DNA from: Alistipes sp.
Lineage (GTDB): Bacteria > Bacteroidota > Bacteroidia > Bacteroidales > Rikenellaceae
Direction of reading: 5' to 3'
NCBI GenBank assembly: GCA_017465605.1
Contig: JAFTVW010000021.1
Location: forward strand, 1 to 39,609
DNA: 39,609 nt
Position numbers and translations under genes: made by a program. Every line of letters begins with the position of its first letter. Positions within the stretch are counted from its first letter, which is position 1. The notes under the pieces were generated by a model. It saw only the letters and a list, made by a program, of their open reading frames with translations, was not told the DNA's origin and ran no database searches. Shown here piece after piece: positions 15,476 to 24,912 of this stretch.

Positions 15476-17734
15476 ATGAAGAGACTTTCTGTTTACTCTA
15501 TTTTTGCAACCATAGCACTGCTTGTTTTGGCCGTTGCTTGTCAAAAAGAGCCTCAGCGCGACCTTACAACGGTTGATTCTTTCACCAAAGCAAAACCCGT
15601 ATGGGCAGAAGCTCGCCATAAAGAGAAAAACCTTATTCTCTACTTCCGCGAGGTGATTAAGGCGGGGTGGAATAAAGATGCATACATACGCATTGCAGCC
15701 TCAACAGACTACCGTCTTATGGTCAACGGAGAGTTCGTTGCTCACGGACCTTGTGTTGCGGCACACGACTTCTATCGTATCGATTGCTACAATCTCAAAC
15801 CATATCTGAAATGCGGTAAGAACCTCATTGCATTGGAGGTTGCAGGTTACAACGAGCCGAGTTATTATCTACTCGACCAACCATCATTCCTGCAAGCTGA
15901 GGTGGAGCTAAATGGCGAGATTGTTGCCGCCACAGGTAGCGAGTTTACGGCATACGAGCTGAATCAGCGCAAGCGCGATGTTCCACGATTCAGTTTCCAA
16001 CGCCCCTTTATTGAGCATCATATCCTTACGCCCGACTATCAGCAGTGGGCTCTCGATGTGAATTGGCAGCCAGCCGAGGGCATACAACCCGTAAAATTGA
16101 CAGAGCAGGAGGCTAAAACCCTTATCACACGTCGTGTACCCTACCCCGATTATAGCGTTCACGAGGCTGTGCAACTCCCCGACAACAAATACGTCTTCAA
16201 ATTCAAGTGCAACAGTACAGGATTCCTCGGTATGAAGGTAAAGGTCAACGAGCCTACCGTTATGAAGATTCATTTCGACGAGTTGCTCGACGATAAAGGC
16301 CGAGTTCGCCACAACTCTCAATACGAAGGACGTATGTTCTACGAGTTACAACCCGGAGAATACACTCTCGAAAGTTTCGAGCCCTACACTATGCAATATA
16401 TGGAGACCCTCATCGAGAGTGGCGACTGCACCATCGAACGTGTCTATATGCGCGACTACTGCAACTCAGACGTATCACGTGGAAAGTTCTATTCGGACAA
16501 TGCCGATTTGAATCGTCTCTTCGAGGCTGCTCGCGAGACATACCGTCAAAATGCACTTGATATCTTTATGGATTGTCCCTCACGAGAGCGTGCTGGTTGG
16601 TTGTGCGATAGCTACTTCACATCTCGCGTAGCATTCGACCTCTCAGGCAACACCCGTTTGGAGCATAATTTCATTGAAAACTTCTTGCTTCCAGAGCGTT
16701 TCAAGGATATTGACGAGGGTATGCTTCCGATGTGCTATCCATCAGATCACTGGAATCACAACTATATCCCCAACTGGGCTATGTGGTTTGTTTTGGAGTT
16801 GGAGGAGTATCTATTCCGCAGTGGCGACAAAGCTACCGTTGATCAGGCCAAGAAGCGTGTTTACGACCTTGTAAATTACTTCAAGAAGTACCTTAACGAA
16901 GATGGACTTTTGGAGAAGTTGTCGAAATGGATTTTTGTGGAGTGGTCGGCAGCCAATAGCTATGTGCAAGATGTCAACTACCCAACAAATATGCTCTATG
17001 CTGAGATGCTTGATGTTGTCGGCCGTCTGTATGGCGACAAGGCATTGGCCGAGCAGGCTGAGCAGGTACGCCAAACCATTCGCCAGCAGGCTTTCGATGG
17101 CGAGTATTTTATCGACAACGCTGTGCGTGACAAGCGAGGCCGCTTGCAGCTCACTGGTAATCACACCGAGACTTGTCAATATTATGCCTTTATGTTCAAA
17201 ACGGCAACGCCTGAATCTCACCCCGAATTGTGGGCTCGCCTGAGAGATGAATTTGGCCCTGCACGCAAGCAGAATAAGAAGTATGCCGACGTACCCTACT
17301 CCAACGCATTCATTGGCAACTATCTGCGTTTGGAGTTGCTCTCACGCGCTGGGCTTTCGAAGCAGATTCTCGAAGAGTCGATTGCCGAATTTTTGAAGAT
17401 GGCCGATCAGACAGGTACTTTATGGGAGAACCTCACCTCTTCGGCAAGTTGTAATCACGGTTTCGCCTCACACGTTATTCGCGTACTCAACCGCGATGTA
17501 TTGGGAGTTTACTGCATATCGCCACAAGAGAAGCTTGTCACACTTCGTTTTGCCGACTGCGGTTTGAAGCAGTGCCAAGGCTCAATTCCCGTTGGCGAGG
17601 AGAGCGTTGACGTGAAGTGGACTATGGCAGATGGCAAGGCCCAAGTTGAGCTATCGATGCCAGAGGGTTACACCTACAAACTCGCTGCTTCGGATTTGGA
17701 AGTTACAGTAGTAAATGTTGGCGATGCCAAATAA
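15476..17734 (+). CDS. Lipoprotein alpha-L-rhamnosidase-like protein, GH78
   Basis: A 752-residue protein starting with a lipoprotein signal (LAVAC, Cys22), so probably anchored to the outer membrane or facing the periplasm. N-terminal beta-sandwich domains (about 40-320) are followed by a six-hairpin catalytic domain (about 335-660) with the canonical GH78 motif DCPSRERAGWLCD (366-378), and a C-terminal beta-sandwich (about 670-750). The general acid is expected in that motif. Compared with the GH78 at 12765 this copy keeps the family consensus. The next gene (GH171) begins 63 bp later with no terminator between, so they are likely co-transcribed. Confidence 0.9.
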   Translation: MKRLSVYSIFATIALLVLAVACQKEPQRDLTTVDSFTKAKPVWAEARHKEKNLILYFREVIKAGWNKDAYIRIAASTDYRLMVNGEFVAHGPCVAAHDFYRIDCYNLKPYLKCGKNLIALEVAGYNEPSYYLLDQPSFLQAEVELNGEIVAATGSEFTAYELNQRKRDVPRFSFQRPFIEHHILTPDYQQWALDVNWQPAEGIQPVKLTEQEAKTLITRRVPYPDYSVHEAVQLPDNKYVFKFKCNSTGFLGMKVKVNEPTVMKIHFDELLDDKGRVRHNSQYEGRMFYELQPGEYTLESFEPYTMQYMETLIESGDCTIERVYMRDYCNSDVSRGKFYSDNADLNRLFEAARETYRQNALDIFMDCPSRERAGWLCDSYFTSRVAFDLSGNTRLEHNFIENFLLPERFKDIDEGMLPMCYPSDHWNHNYIPNWAMWFVLELEEYLFRSGDKATVDQAKKRVYDLVNYFKKYLNEDGLLEKLSKWIFVEWSAANSYVQDVNYPTNMLYAEMLDVVGRLYGDKALAEQAEQVRQTIRQQAFDGEYFIDNAVRDKRGRLQLTGNHTETCQYYAFMFKTATPESHPELWARLRDEFGPARKQNKKYADVPYSNAFIGNYLRLELLSRAGLSKQILEESIAEFLKMADQTGTLWENLTSSASCNHGFASHVIRVLNRDVLGVYCISPQEKLVTLRFADCGLKQCQGSIPVGEESVDVKWTMADGKAQVELSMPEGYTYKLAASDLEVTVVNVGDAK

Positions 17735-17797
17735 CGAAACCGCTCACAAAAACAGACAACACGAACAATAAAAAACAATAATATTAAAACCTAAACG

Positions 17798-18967
17798 ATG
17801 AAAAGATTTTTAATCCTATCACTTTTTGCAATGATGTCGGTAATCTCATTCTCGGCTTGCGCCGACGATGGAACGTTGAAAATGGGAGCCGAGTGTACAA
17901 AAGAGTATCTTCCCAAATTGAAGGGACAGCGCGTAGCACTGCTCGCCAACCACACTGCTACGGTGGGTGAGCAACACCTTGTGGATATGTTGGTTGAGAA
18001 GAAAATCAACGTTGTTGGTATCTTCTCACCCGAGCACGGTTTTCGTGGTAATGCCGACGCTGGTGAGCACGTTAAGAGTTCGGTTGACGAAAAGACCGGC
18101 ATACCCATTTGGTCGCTATACGACGGAAAGTCGGGACGCCCTTCGGAGGAGAAGATGAAATCGTTTGATGTGTTGGTTGTCGATATGCAGGACGTGGGTC
18201 TGAGATTCTACACCTACTATATCAGTATGATAAAGATGATTAACGCTTGCGCCGACTATGGTTGCAAGGTTATAGTTTTGGATCGCCCTAATCCTAATGG
18301 AATGTATGTCGATGGCCCTATTCTCGATATGGCTAAATACAAATCAGGAGTTGGAGCATTGCCTATCCCCGTTGTTCACGGTCTTACGATGGGAGAAATT
18401 GCATTGATGGCTCAGGGCGAAGGTTGGAGTACAAAGTGTGATGTAGAGGTTATCACCTGCAAGAACTACACTCACCAGACCCGTTATGAGCTTCCAATCG
18501 CTCCTTCACCCAACCTTCCCACTCAGCACTCTATCTACCTCTATCCTTCAACTTGTCTGTTCGAGGGTACGGTTTGTTCGCTTGGTCGCGGAACTGATTT
18601 CCCGTTTGAGGGTTATGGTCACCCCGATTACAAAGGTAGCGAGTTTACATTCACACCTCGCTCTGTGCCGGGTGCAAAGAATCCTCCCCTACTTGACCAA
18701 CAGTGCTGGGGCGTGGATTTGCGTAATATTTCAGACGATGAGGTTATCAAGAAGGGCTTTGATTTGACCTATGTGATTGACGCTTATCGCAACCTCGATA
18801 TGGGCGAAAAGTTCTTCAAGCGTATGTTCTTACTCCTCACAGGAGTTGACTACATCAAGGAGATGATTATGGAGGGTAAGTCGGCTGACGAGATTCGCCA
18901 GATGTGGCAGAAAGATGTTGAAGAGTTCAAAGTTTTGCGCCGCAAATACCTCCTTTACGAAGAGTAA
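17798..18967 (+). CDS. NamZ-like exo-beta-N-acetylmuramidase (DUF1343, GH171)
   Basis: A 389-residue protein with a lipoprotein-like signal (SFSAC, Cys21). Characteristic DUF1343 motifs are FSPEHGFRG (76-84), DMQDVGLRFYTY (129-140) and LDRPNP (161-166). Characterised members (Bacillus subtilis NamZ, Tannerella forsythia homologue) release terminal MurNAc from peptidoglycan fragments, and the family is classed as GH171. The length is usual for the family. It follows a GH78 lipoprotein by 63 bp and ends at a strong terminator, suggesting a two-gene transcript that handles extracellular or periplasmic sugars. Identity is based on clear motifs; the exact substrate is inferred. Confidence 0.88.
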   Translation: MKRFLILSLFAMMSVISFSACADDGTLKMGAECTKEYLPKLKGQRVALLANHTATVGEQHLVDMLVEKKINVVGIFSPEHGFRGNADAGEHVKSSVDEKTGIPIWSLYDGKSGRPSEEKMKSFDVLVVDMQDVGLRFYTYYISMIKMINACADYGCKVIVLDRPNPNGMYVDGPILDMAKYKSGVGALPIPVVHGLTMGEIALMAQGEGWSTKCDVEVITCKNYTHQTRYELPIAPSPNLPTQHSIYLYPSTCLFEGTVCSLGRGTDFPFEGYGHPDYKGSEFTFTPRSVPGAKNPPLLDQQCWGVDLRNISDDEVIKKGFDLTYVIDAYRNLDMGEKFFKRMFLLLTGVDYIKEMIMEGKSADEIRQMWQKDVEEFKVLRRKYLLYEE

Positions 18968-19002
18968 ATAGGCCAAAAATAGGCTAACTAACAGCATCAA
19001 AG

Positions 19003-19055
19003 ATTGCAGTATTATGGGGGTCAAACGATTTAACTCCATAATGCTGCAATTTTAT
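19003..19055 (+). terminator. Terminator of the GH78-GH171 transcript
   Basis: ATTGCAGTATTATGG (19003-19017) pairs with CCATAATGCTGCAAT (19036-19050), 15 bp with one G-U pair, followed by a short T-rich tail. The loop is 18 bases. Confidence 0.75.
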
Positions 19056-19078
19056 TTCTTACTCTACTTAAATTTTGC

Positions 19079-19086
19079 TATCTTTA
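19079..19086 (+). promoter_or_regulatory. Probable -7 box of the GH95 gene
   Basis: TATCTTTA matches TAnnTTTG except for the last base and lies 31 bases before the ATG at 19118, just after a terminator. No clear -33 element. Confidence 0.35.
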
Positions 19087-19117
19087 CATTATTGAAATTG
19101 TATCTTATATTGTAGTT

Positions 19118-21577
19118 ATGCGACACACAAAAAAAAACCTCTACTTTATATCGTTTGTGCTTGCACTTACGATGACTATTCTGTGTTCTGGCAGCAACAA
19201 TCTTGCGGCTCAAAACGCGGCAAAGAGTAACTCTAAGGAAAAGGAGTACTGCATATTGGGTAGCACCACATTCCGTCCATCGGAGAAACTAACACTTTGG
19301 TACACTCAACCTGCTACCACAGCCCCCACATCAAATCAGTGGATGGAGTACTCGCTTCCGATTGGAAATGGAGAGTTTGGAGCCTCGATATTTGGCGGAG
19401 TGAAGTGCGATGAGATTCAATTCAACGAGAAGAGCCTGTGGAGCGGCACGCAATACGACAATAAAGGATTCAACGATTATGGCCACTACGAAAATTTCGG
19501 CTCTGTGTATGTTGAAAATCTATCGTCTGAATTTACCAGCGACGAGCAAAGTCCTGTGCGCAACTATTATCGCACCCTCGACCTTAGCTCTGCAACCGCT
19601 CGCGTGAGTTACACATCAGCCGATGGCGGCACAACTTTCCAACGCGAATACATAGCATCTAACCCCGACCACGTAATTGCAGCTCGCTACACAGCCACTG
19701 GCAATGGCAAACTCTCATTTCGTATAACAATGAAATCGGGCGTAGCAGGCGACAAAGGAGAGACCCAATACAAAGGTTGCGAAGCCTCGTTTTCGGGTAA
19801 ATTGCAGACCGTAAGCTACAATGCACACCTACGAGTTGTTGCAAAGGGTGGCTCGGTGGAGTGTGATGGCAGCGGCATAGTGGTCAATCAAGCAGATGAG
19901 TGCCTACTTATTTTGGGTGGAGGGACAGATTTTGATGCCTATGCCGATAATTTCACCTCGAACACCGACAAACTCCCCACAACCATACAAAAACGTGTAA
20001 ATTCAGCCGCAAAAAAGGGTTGGGATAAGCTCTACGCAACACACGTCAAGGATTATAAATCGTTTTTTGACAGAGCTTCGTTTTCGCTCAATTCTCGCAA
20101 TACGATGCCTACCGACGAGCTTATCCGCAACTATGCTCATCGCAAGACAGGCCGTGAGGCTGAGGCTCTGATGCTCGAAGAGTTATACTTTGCATTTGGA
20201 CGTTATTTGGCTATCAGCTCTTCGCGTGGCGTGGATTTACCGAGCAACTTGCAAGGTATTTGGAATAACAGCCCCAAACCTGCGTGGAACTGCGATATTC
20301 ACGCCAACATCAACGTTCAGATGAATTATTGGCCCGTAGAATCCACCAATCTGAGTGAGCTACACAACCCTCTACTCAACTACATAATCAATATGGCCAC
20401 CAATCACTCGGCGTGGAAGCGATATGCAAAGGATTCTGGGCAGGAACGAGGTTGGACCTGCTACACCGAGAACAATATCTTTGGCGATGTGGGAAGTTTT
20501 ATGCACGAATATGTGATTGCAAATGCGTGGTACTGCACCCACCTTTGGCAACACTATCGCTACACGCTCGACAAGAAGTTCTTGGAGCGCGCATTCCCCA
20601 CAATGCTCAGCGCAACGCAATATTGGTTAGATAGATTGGTACTTGACCCCAAAGATGGCACATACGTCTGCCCCAAAGAGTATTCGCCCGAACACGGCCC
20701 TGTGGAGGACGGTATGCCGCACGCCCAGCAACTTGTATGGGAGTTATTCGACAATACCCTTAAAGCCGTTGAGATACTTACCCCACGCCGTTGCGGTATT
20801 GATGCAGCTGAGTTAGAGAAGATTCGCTCCTACTTTGCAAAGATGGACAAAGGCTTGGCCATCGAGCAATACGATGGAGCTTGGGGTGAGAATTGGAATG
20901 GAGTAAAAGTGGGCGACAAACTACTTCGCGAATGGAAATACTCTCCCTATAAAGTGGGACAACGCAACCATCGCCACATCTCACACGCAATGTGTCTCTA
21001 TCCGCTAAGTCAGATAAATTCCGACTCGGAGTATTTCAATCCGATGGTCAACACTCTGCGTCATCGTGGCGATGCTTCGACAGGTTGGTCGATGGGTTGG
21101 AAGATTAACCTTTGGGCCAGAGCCTTAGATGGCAACCACGCACACGACATTTTGGAACTTGCCCTGCGCCACCACTCGGTAGCTGGCGGAGGAGTGTATT
21201 ATAATCTCTACGACGCACACCCTCCATTCCAGATTGACGGCAACTTCGGTGCTACGGCAGGTATAGCCGAGATGTTGTTGCAGAGCCATAGCGACTATCT
21301 GCACATACTTCCCGCACTGCCTGATGTATGGAGCGAAGGTCAAATCAAGGGGCTCAAAGCTATTGGCGATTTTACGGTTGGCATCAAGTGGGCCAAAGGC
21401 AAAGCCGAGCGAATTGAGATTGCAAATAATCAGGGTCGGGAGTGCATTGTCCGCTATCCTGCGCTCGACAAGGCTCGCATAAGCGTAAATGGCAAACAGG
21501 TCTCTGCTCAGGCTATAAATTCCGAGCAATGGAGAATCGCATCACGCAAAGGCGATAAGATTGTGATTGAGTTTTAA
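19118..21577 (+). CDS. Exported GH95 alpha-L-fucosidase (or alpha-galactosidase)
   Basis: An 819-residue protein with a signal peptide (about 1-31). An N-terminal beta-domain (about 56-300, with LPIGNGEFGASIFGG) is followed by a linker and an (alpha/alpha)6 barrel (about 330-730). Family active-site motifs are conserved: NINVQMNYWP (397-406) carries the Asn pair, SPEHGPVEDG (523-532) the general acid E525, and QIDGNFG (705-711) the Asp. Established GH95 activities are 1,2-alpha-L-fucosidase and, in some members, alpha-L-galactosidase. With GH20 and a sulfatase nearby, host mucin-type glycans are plausible targets, but the adjacent GH78 genes also fit plant pectin. Transcribed alone. Confidence 0.93.
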   Translation: MRHTKKNLYFISFVLALTMTILCSGSNNLAAQNAAKSNSKEKEYCILGSTTFRPSEKLTLWYTQPATTAPTSNQWMEYSLPIGNGEFGASIFGGVKCDEIQFNEKSLWSGTQYDNKGFNDYGHYENFGSVYVENLSSEFTSDEQSPVRNYYRTLDLSSATARVSYTSADGGTTFQREYIASNPDHVIAARYTATGNGKLSFRITMKSGVAGDKGETQYKGCEASFSGKLQTVSYNAHLRVVAKGGSVECDGSGIVVNQADECLLILGGGTDFDAYADNFTSNTDKLPTTIQKRVNSAAKKGWDKLYATHVKDYKSFFDRASFSLNSRNTMPTDELIRNYAHRKTGREAEALMLEELYFAFGRYLAISSSRGVDLPSNLQGIWNNSPKPAWNCDIHANINVQMNYWPVESTNLSELHNPLLNYIINMATNHSAWKRYAKDSGQERGWTCYTENNIFGDVGSFMHEYVIANAWYCTHLWQHYRYTLDKKFLERAFPTMLSATQYWLDRLVLDPKDGTYVCPKEYSPEHGPVEDGMPHAQQLVWELFDNTLKAVEILTPRRCGIDAAELEKIRSYFAKMDKGLAIEQYDGAWGENWNGVKVGDKLLREWKYSPYKVGQRNHRHISHAMCLYPLSQINSDSEYFNPMVNTLRHRGDASTGWSMGWKINLWARALDGNHAHDILELALRHHSVAGGGVYYNLYDAHPPFQIDGNFGATAGIAEMLLQSHSDYLHILPALPDVWSEGQIKGLKAIGDFTVGIKWAKGKAERIEIANNQGRECIVRYPALDKARISVNGKQVSAQAINSEQWRIASRKGDKIVIEF

Positions 21578-21684
21578 TCCACAAAACGAGCAAAGCAACA
21601 ATCTAATTAGCTAATTTCGCATAAAAATTGCTCTACGATTGCCTCAAAGCCAAAAACACATAACATTCACTCCACAATAGAATT

Positions 21685-22998
21685 ATGTTTAAGAATTGGG
21701 TTACATATTTAGATAATCTCGAAGATGAACGTCAAGAGCGAGGCGCATTGTTTCGTATACTGACGTGGCTACTTGCCCGCCCTGCGAAACTGCTACTCTA
21801 TATGCTTCGAGGATTGATGCAGCACGGCACTATGGTACGCAGTGCGGCACTCACCTACTATACGTTGGTATCAATCGTACCCGTCGTTGCATTGGTTTTT
21901 GCAATCGTGAAAGGTTTTGGCTTGGCCGATGGATTGGTGCAAAATCTCTACTCGATATTTCCGCAGATTCCCGACATTGTAGATTATGTGGTGGAGTTTG
22001 CCCAAAAGACTTTGGCTCGTACACAAGGTGGTTGGGTGGCAGCATTTAGTTTGGCGGCACTGTTTTGGTCGGTTGTAAGTGTTTTCAGCTCGATTGAAGA
22101 TGCCTTCAATAATATTTGGGAGGTCACAAGTAATCGCAGCCTAATACGCAAATATAGTGACTACATAACCGTTATAGTAATCGCACCGCTGATGTGGGTT
22201 TTAGCATCTTCGGCAAGTAATTACTTGGATAATCTGCTCAATGTGGGCGATACGTTCTGGTTGCGCGCCGTATCGAAAATAATCTCGATGATTATGGCGT
22301 GGGTAATGTTCTCGATTATCTACATCGTGTTACCCAACACCAAAGTTCGATACTCTTCGGCAATTAAATCGGGTATTATTGCGGGTACGGTATTTATCAT
22401 CTTCCAATGGTTGTACGTTTCGTTGCAGATATGGATGACTTCATATAACGCCATTTATGGTAGCTTTGCGGCATTGCCGTTATTCTTGATTTGGGTGCAG
22501 ACATCGTGGAGTATTCTACTGCTTGGTGCAGAGTTATCGTTCACATTTCAAAATGAAAAACGTTTTGACGAGGAACGAGAGGCAATGATGGTAAGCTACG
22601 ATTCTCGCCGAAAAGTGATGATTGCCATTATGGTTGTAGTGGCCCGAGCATTCCGCAATGGTAGGGGTGCTGTTGACGCCGAGCAAATACGTCAGGAGTT
22701 GAATCTACCAGCTCGCGTAGTGAGCAACGCCTTGCATACGTTGGTCTATGCTTCGATGCTTAATCAGGTGCAACGCCCCGAACAGGAGTACGATGTGGCG
22801 TATGCCCCTGCGCGTGACATCTCCACATTGCGAGTATATGACGTACTACAAGCTGCCGACAACTATGGCTATGGCCAGCAGAATCTCGATTTGGAGCAAT
22901 CGGCTGAGGTTGCCAAATGTTGCAAGGCAGTAGATATGCTCAAAGATGCAACAAACAAGTGTAGTTACAATAAAAAGATTACTGAATTTATTGACTAA
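21685..22998 (+). CDS. YihY/BrkB-family inner-membrane protein
   Basis: A 437-residue membrane protein with six predicted helices (about 50-75, 118-138, 160-178, 198-218, 228-250, 262-285). The family signature is near YGSFAALPLFLIWVQ (about 256-270). A cytosolic C-terminal tail of about 150 residues (DAEQIRQELNLPARVVSNAL) resembles a winged helix. The old name RNase BN is not supported for this family; its function is unknown, though transport or envelope roles have been proposed. It is 6 bp upstream of the DUF2520 gene and heads a tight four-gene operon. Confidence 0.9.
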   Translation: MFKNWVTYLDNLEDERQERGALFRILTWLLARPAKLLLYMLRGLMQHGTMVRSAALTYYTLVSIVPVVALVFAIVKGFGLADGLVQNLYSIFPQIPDIVDYVVEFAQKTLARTQGGWVAAFSLAALFWSVVSVFSSIEDAFNNIWEVTSNRSLIRKYSDYITVIVIAPLMWVLASSASNYLDNLLNVGDTFWLRAVSKIISMIMAWVMFSIIYIVLPNTKVRYSSAIKSGIIAGTVFIIFQWLYVSLQIWMTSYNAIYGSFAALPLFLIWVQTSWSILLLGAELSFTFQNEKRFDEEREAMMVSYDSRRKVMIAIMVVVARAFRNGRGAVDAEQIRQELNLPARVVSNALHTLVYASMLNQVQRPEQEYDVAYAPARDISTLRVYDVLQAADNYGYGQQNLDLEQSAEVAKCCKAVDMLKDATNKCSYNKKITEFID

Positions 22999-23004
22999 TT
23001 CAAA

Positions 23005-23799
23005 ATGAGTAGCAACGAGTTACAAAATATAGTGGTTGTCGGGAGTGGTAATGTGGCCGAGGCTATTGCATTGGCCTGTCACGACTGCCCCACACTCTCG
23101 CTTCGGCAGGTTGTAGCACGCAACGTAGAGCGTGCCAGCCATATCGCCTCGATGGCTGAATGTGATTGGTGCGCAAATTTAGCCAATGCAGCCGATGCCG
23201 ACCTCTACATCATAGCCGTAAGCGACCGTGCGGTCGAGGAGGTGGCCTCATCGCTTCGCTGCAAAGAGGGCTCGGTGGTTGTTCACACCGCAGGTAGCAT
23301 CTCGCGAGATGCTATACCGAACCAGCGACGTGGAGTGATGTATCCGTTTCAGACATTCACCAAAGGTCGCAGGATTGATTTCAGTCGTGTGCCGCTATTT
23401 ATTGAGGGTTGCGATGAGCAAACAACCCTGCAAATCGAGCAGGTAGCTCGCACACTTAGCCGCAACGTATGGCGAGCCACATCGGATTGCCGACGCGATA
23501 TTCACCTCACGGGCGTTTTGGCCTGCAACTTTGTGAATGCACTCTATGGTATGGCCGCCGACTATCTCACAGAGCGTCAAGGCCTACCCTTCGATGTCCT
23601 TCGCCCGCTAATTGAGGAGACTGCCAGCAAGGCAATCGATGCCACTCACCCCTCGATGGTACAGACAGGGCCAGCGGTAAGAGGCGACAAAGAGGTGAGC
23701 AATCGCCACCAACAAATGCTCCGTAACGATGAGCGCAAAGAATTGATTTATAAACTACTTACTGAATATATATGGGAAACTTCAAAGAAGACATTGTAA
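23005..23799 (+). CDS. Rossmann-fold dehydrogenase-like protein with DUF2520
   Basis: A 264-residue protein. The N-terminal NAD(P)-binding start VVVGSGNVAEAIA (about 10-22) belongs to the F420/NADP oxidoreductase-like fold. The C-terminal helical DUF2520 domain begins near residue 130 (LTGVLACNFVNALYGMA, SMVQTGPAVRGD). It resembles ketopantoate-reductase or 6-phosphogluconate-dehydrogenase-type enzymes, but no substrate is known. The end overlaps the next gene by 28 bp, indicating translational coupling with the KdsC-like phosphatase. Confidence 0.85.
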   Translation: MSSNELQNIVVVGSGNVAEAIALACHDCPTLSLRQVVARNVERASHIASMAECDWCANLANAADADLYIIAVSDRAVEEVASSLRCKEGSVVVHTAGSISRDAIPNQRRGVMYPFQTFTKGRRIDFSRVPLFIEGCDEQTTLQIEQVARTLSRNVWRATSDCRRDIHLTGVLACNFVNALYGMAADYLTERQGLPFDVLRPLIEETASKAIDATHPSMVQTGPAVRGDKEVSNRHQQMLRNDERKELIYKLLTEYIWETSKKTL

Positions 23800-24311
23800 A
23801 GGTTCGGGCCTTCATTTTCGATGTGGACGGTGTGATGACCGACGGAGGTATTATGCCAATCGGCGACGGCTCGGATTTCATTCGCAAATACAACGCAAAA
23901 GATGGCTACGCCATAGCATACGCCATAAGACGAGGATTCAAAGTGTGCGTAATTTCGGGAGGTCACGGCAATCTGCTTCGCTCACGATTGGAGCGATTGG
24001 GCGTGACGCGTATGTATTTGAATTGTATGGACAAAATCGCAGCGATGAATGAGTTTTTCACTGACTACGACATCGACCCAGCCGACACTATATACATGGG
24101 CGACGACATTCCCGATTTGGAGTGTATGCAGATGGTCGGCATACCGGTATGTCCTGCTGATGCCTGCTCGGAGGTGATTGAGGCGTCGCGCTATGTATCA
24201 GAGTTTGGTGGAGGCAAGGGTGCTGTGCGTGATATTGTCGAGCAGACTTTGCGTGCGCAAGATGAGTGGGCAAAAGACCGACAGGGAGTTTTAGGCATTG
24301 CATCAAAATAG
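23772..24311 (+). CDS. KdsC-like HAD phosphatase (Kdo-8-phosphate phosphatase family)
   Basis: A 179-residue cytosolic HAD-superfamily C0 enzyme. Motif I is DVDGVMTDG (17-25; nucleophile D17, acid D19), motif II is SGG (62-64), and motif IV is GDDIPD (110-115). Without a cap domain this size and order match 3-deoxy-D-manno-octulosonate 8-phosphate phosphatase, acting in lipopolysaccharide inner-core synthesis; related sugar-acid phosphatases cannot be excluded. It starts inside the end of the DUF2520 gene. No kdsA or kdsB is nearby. Confidence 0.85.
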   Translation: MGNFKEDIVKVRAFIFDVDGVMTDGGIMPIGDGSDFIRKYNAKDGYAIAYAIRRGFKVCVISGGHGNLLRSRLERLGVTRMYLNCMDKIAAMNEFFTDYDIDPADTIYMGDDIPDLECMQMVGIPVCPADACSEVIEASRYVSEFGGGKGAVRDIVEQTLRAQDEWAKDRQGVLGIASK

Positions 24312-24321
24312 GAGTCGAAGT

Positions 24322-24873
24322 ATGAATCAGATATTAGACAACCAGATGGCTACGCCAGCCCAGAATCCGAGTGAAGAGCTTATGGAACGCCGAGCAAAGG
24401 TGTTTGATTTTCTCGCTTCGCACCAAATAGAGTACTCGACATACGACCACCCAGAGGCCCCAACCATCGAGATTGCACGTCAATATTGGCACGCCGACGG
24501 CTCGAAACATTGCAAAAATCTATTCTTCCGCAACCACAAAGGTAATCGCCACTATTTAGTGGTTTTCGACAGCGAGCGTGAGATGGCTATTCACGATTTG
24601 GAGCAACGCCTACATCAGGGCAAACTCTCCTTTGCATCGGAGCAACGTATGGAGCGATATCTTGGCCTTAAACCGGGCTCGGTATCTCCGTTTGGATTGA
24701 TAAATGATGAGCAAAATCACGTTCATCTATTTCTTGATGCAAACCTTCGCAACTACCCATCGCTTAGTTTTCACCCCAACGACAACACCGCTACGGTAGT
24801 TATATCGCAGTCGATGTTTGCCCGATACTTGGAAGCAGTGGGCAACAGCTACGAATACATAGACCTATATTAA
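24322..24873 (+). CDS. Prolyl-tRNA editing protein, ProX/YbaK type
   Basis: A 183-residue protein. ATG 24322 is chosen over an upstream in-frame TTG because GGAG lies 8 bases before it. The YbaK/ProX fold is seen in HPEAPTIE, HCKNLFFRNHKGNRHYLVV with the conserved Lys, and GLKPGSVSPFGLIND. Family members of this type (PrdX/ProXp-ala) hydrolyse Ala mischarged on tRNA-Pro in trans; a Cys-tRNA-Pro specificity like YbaK is the alternative. It is last in the YihY-DUF2520-KdsC transcript, 10 bp after KdsC. Confidence 0.85.
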   Translation: MNQILDNQMATPAQNPSEELMERRAKVFDFLASHQIEYSTYDHPEAPTIEIARQYWHADGSKHCKNLFFRNHKGNRHYLVVFDSEREMAIHDLEQRLHQGKLSFASEQRMERYLGLKPGSVSPFGLINDEQNHVHLFLDANLRNYPSLSFHPNDNTATVVISQSMFARYLEAVGNSYEYIDLY

Positions 24874-24883
24874 CCACAAACTA

Positions 24884-24905
24884 CCCCCCCAACAAAGCAC
24901 CCCCC
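24884..24905 (+). repeat. Paired poly-C tracts before the sulfatase gene
   Basis: C7 (24884-24890) and C6 (24900-24905) occur within the 39-bp spacer between the editing protein and the sulfatase, ending 7 bases before its ATG. They sit where a ribosome would load. Homopolymers of this length are unusual here. Confidence 0.5.
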
Positions 24906-24912
24906 ACAAAAG

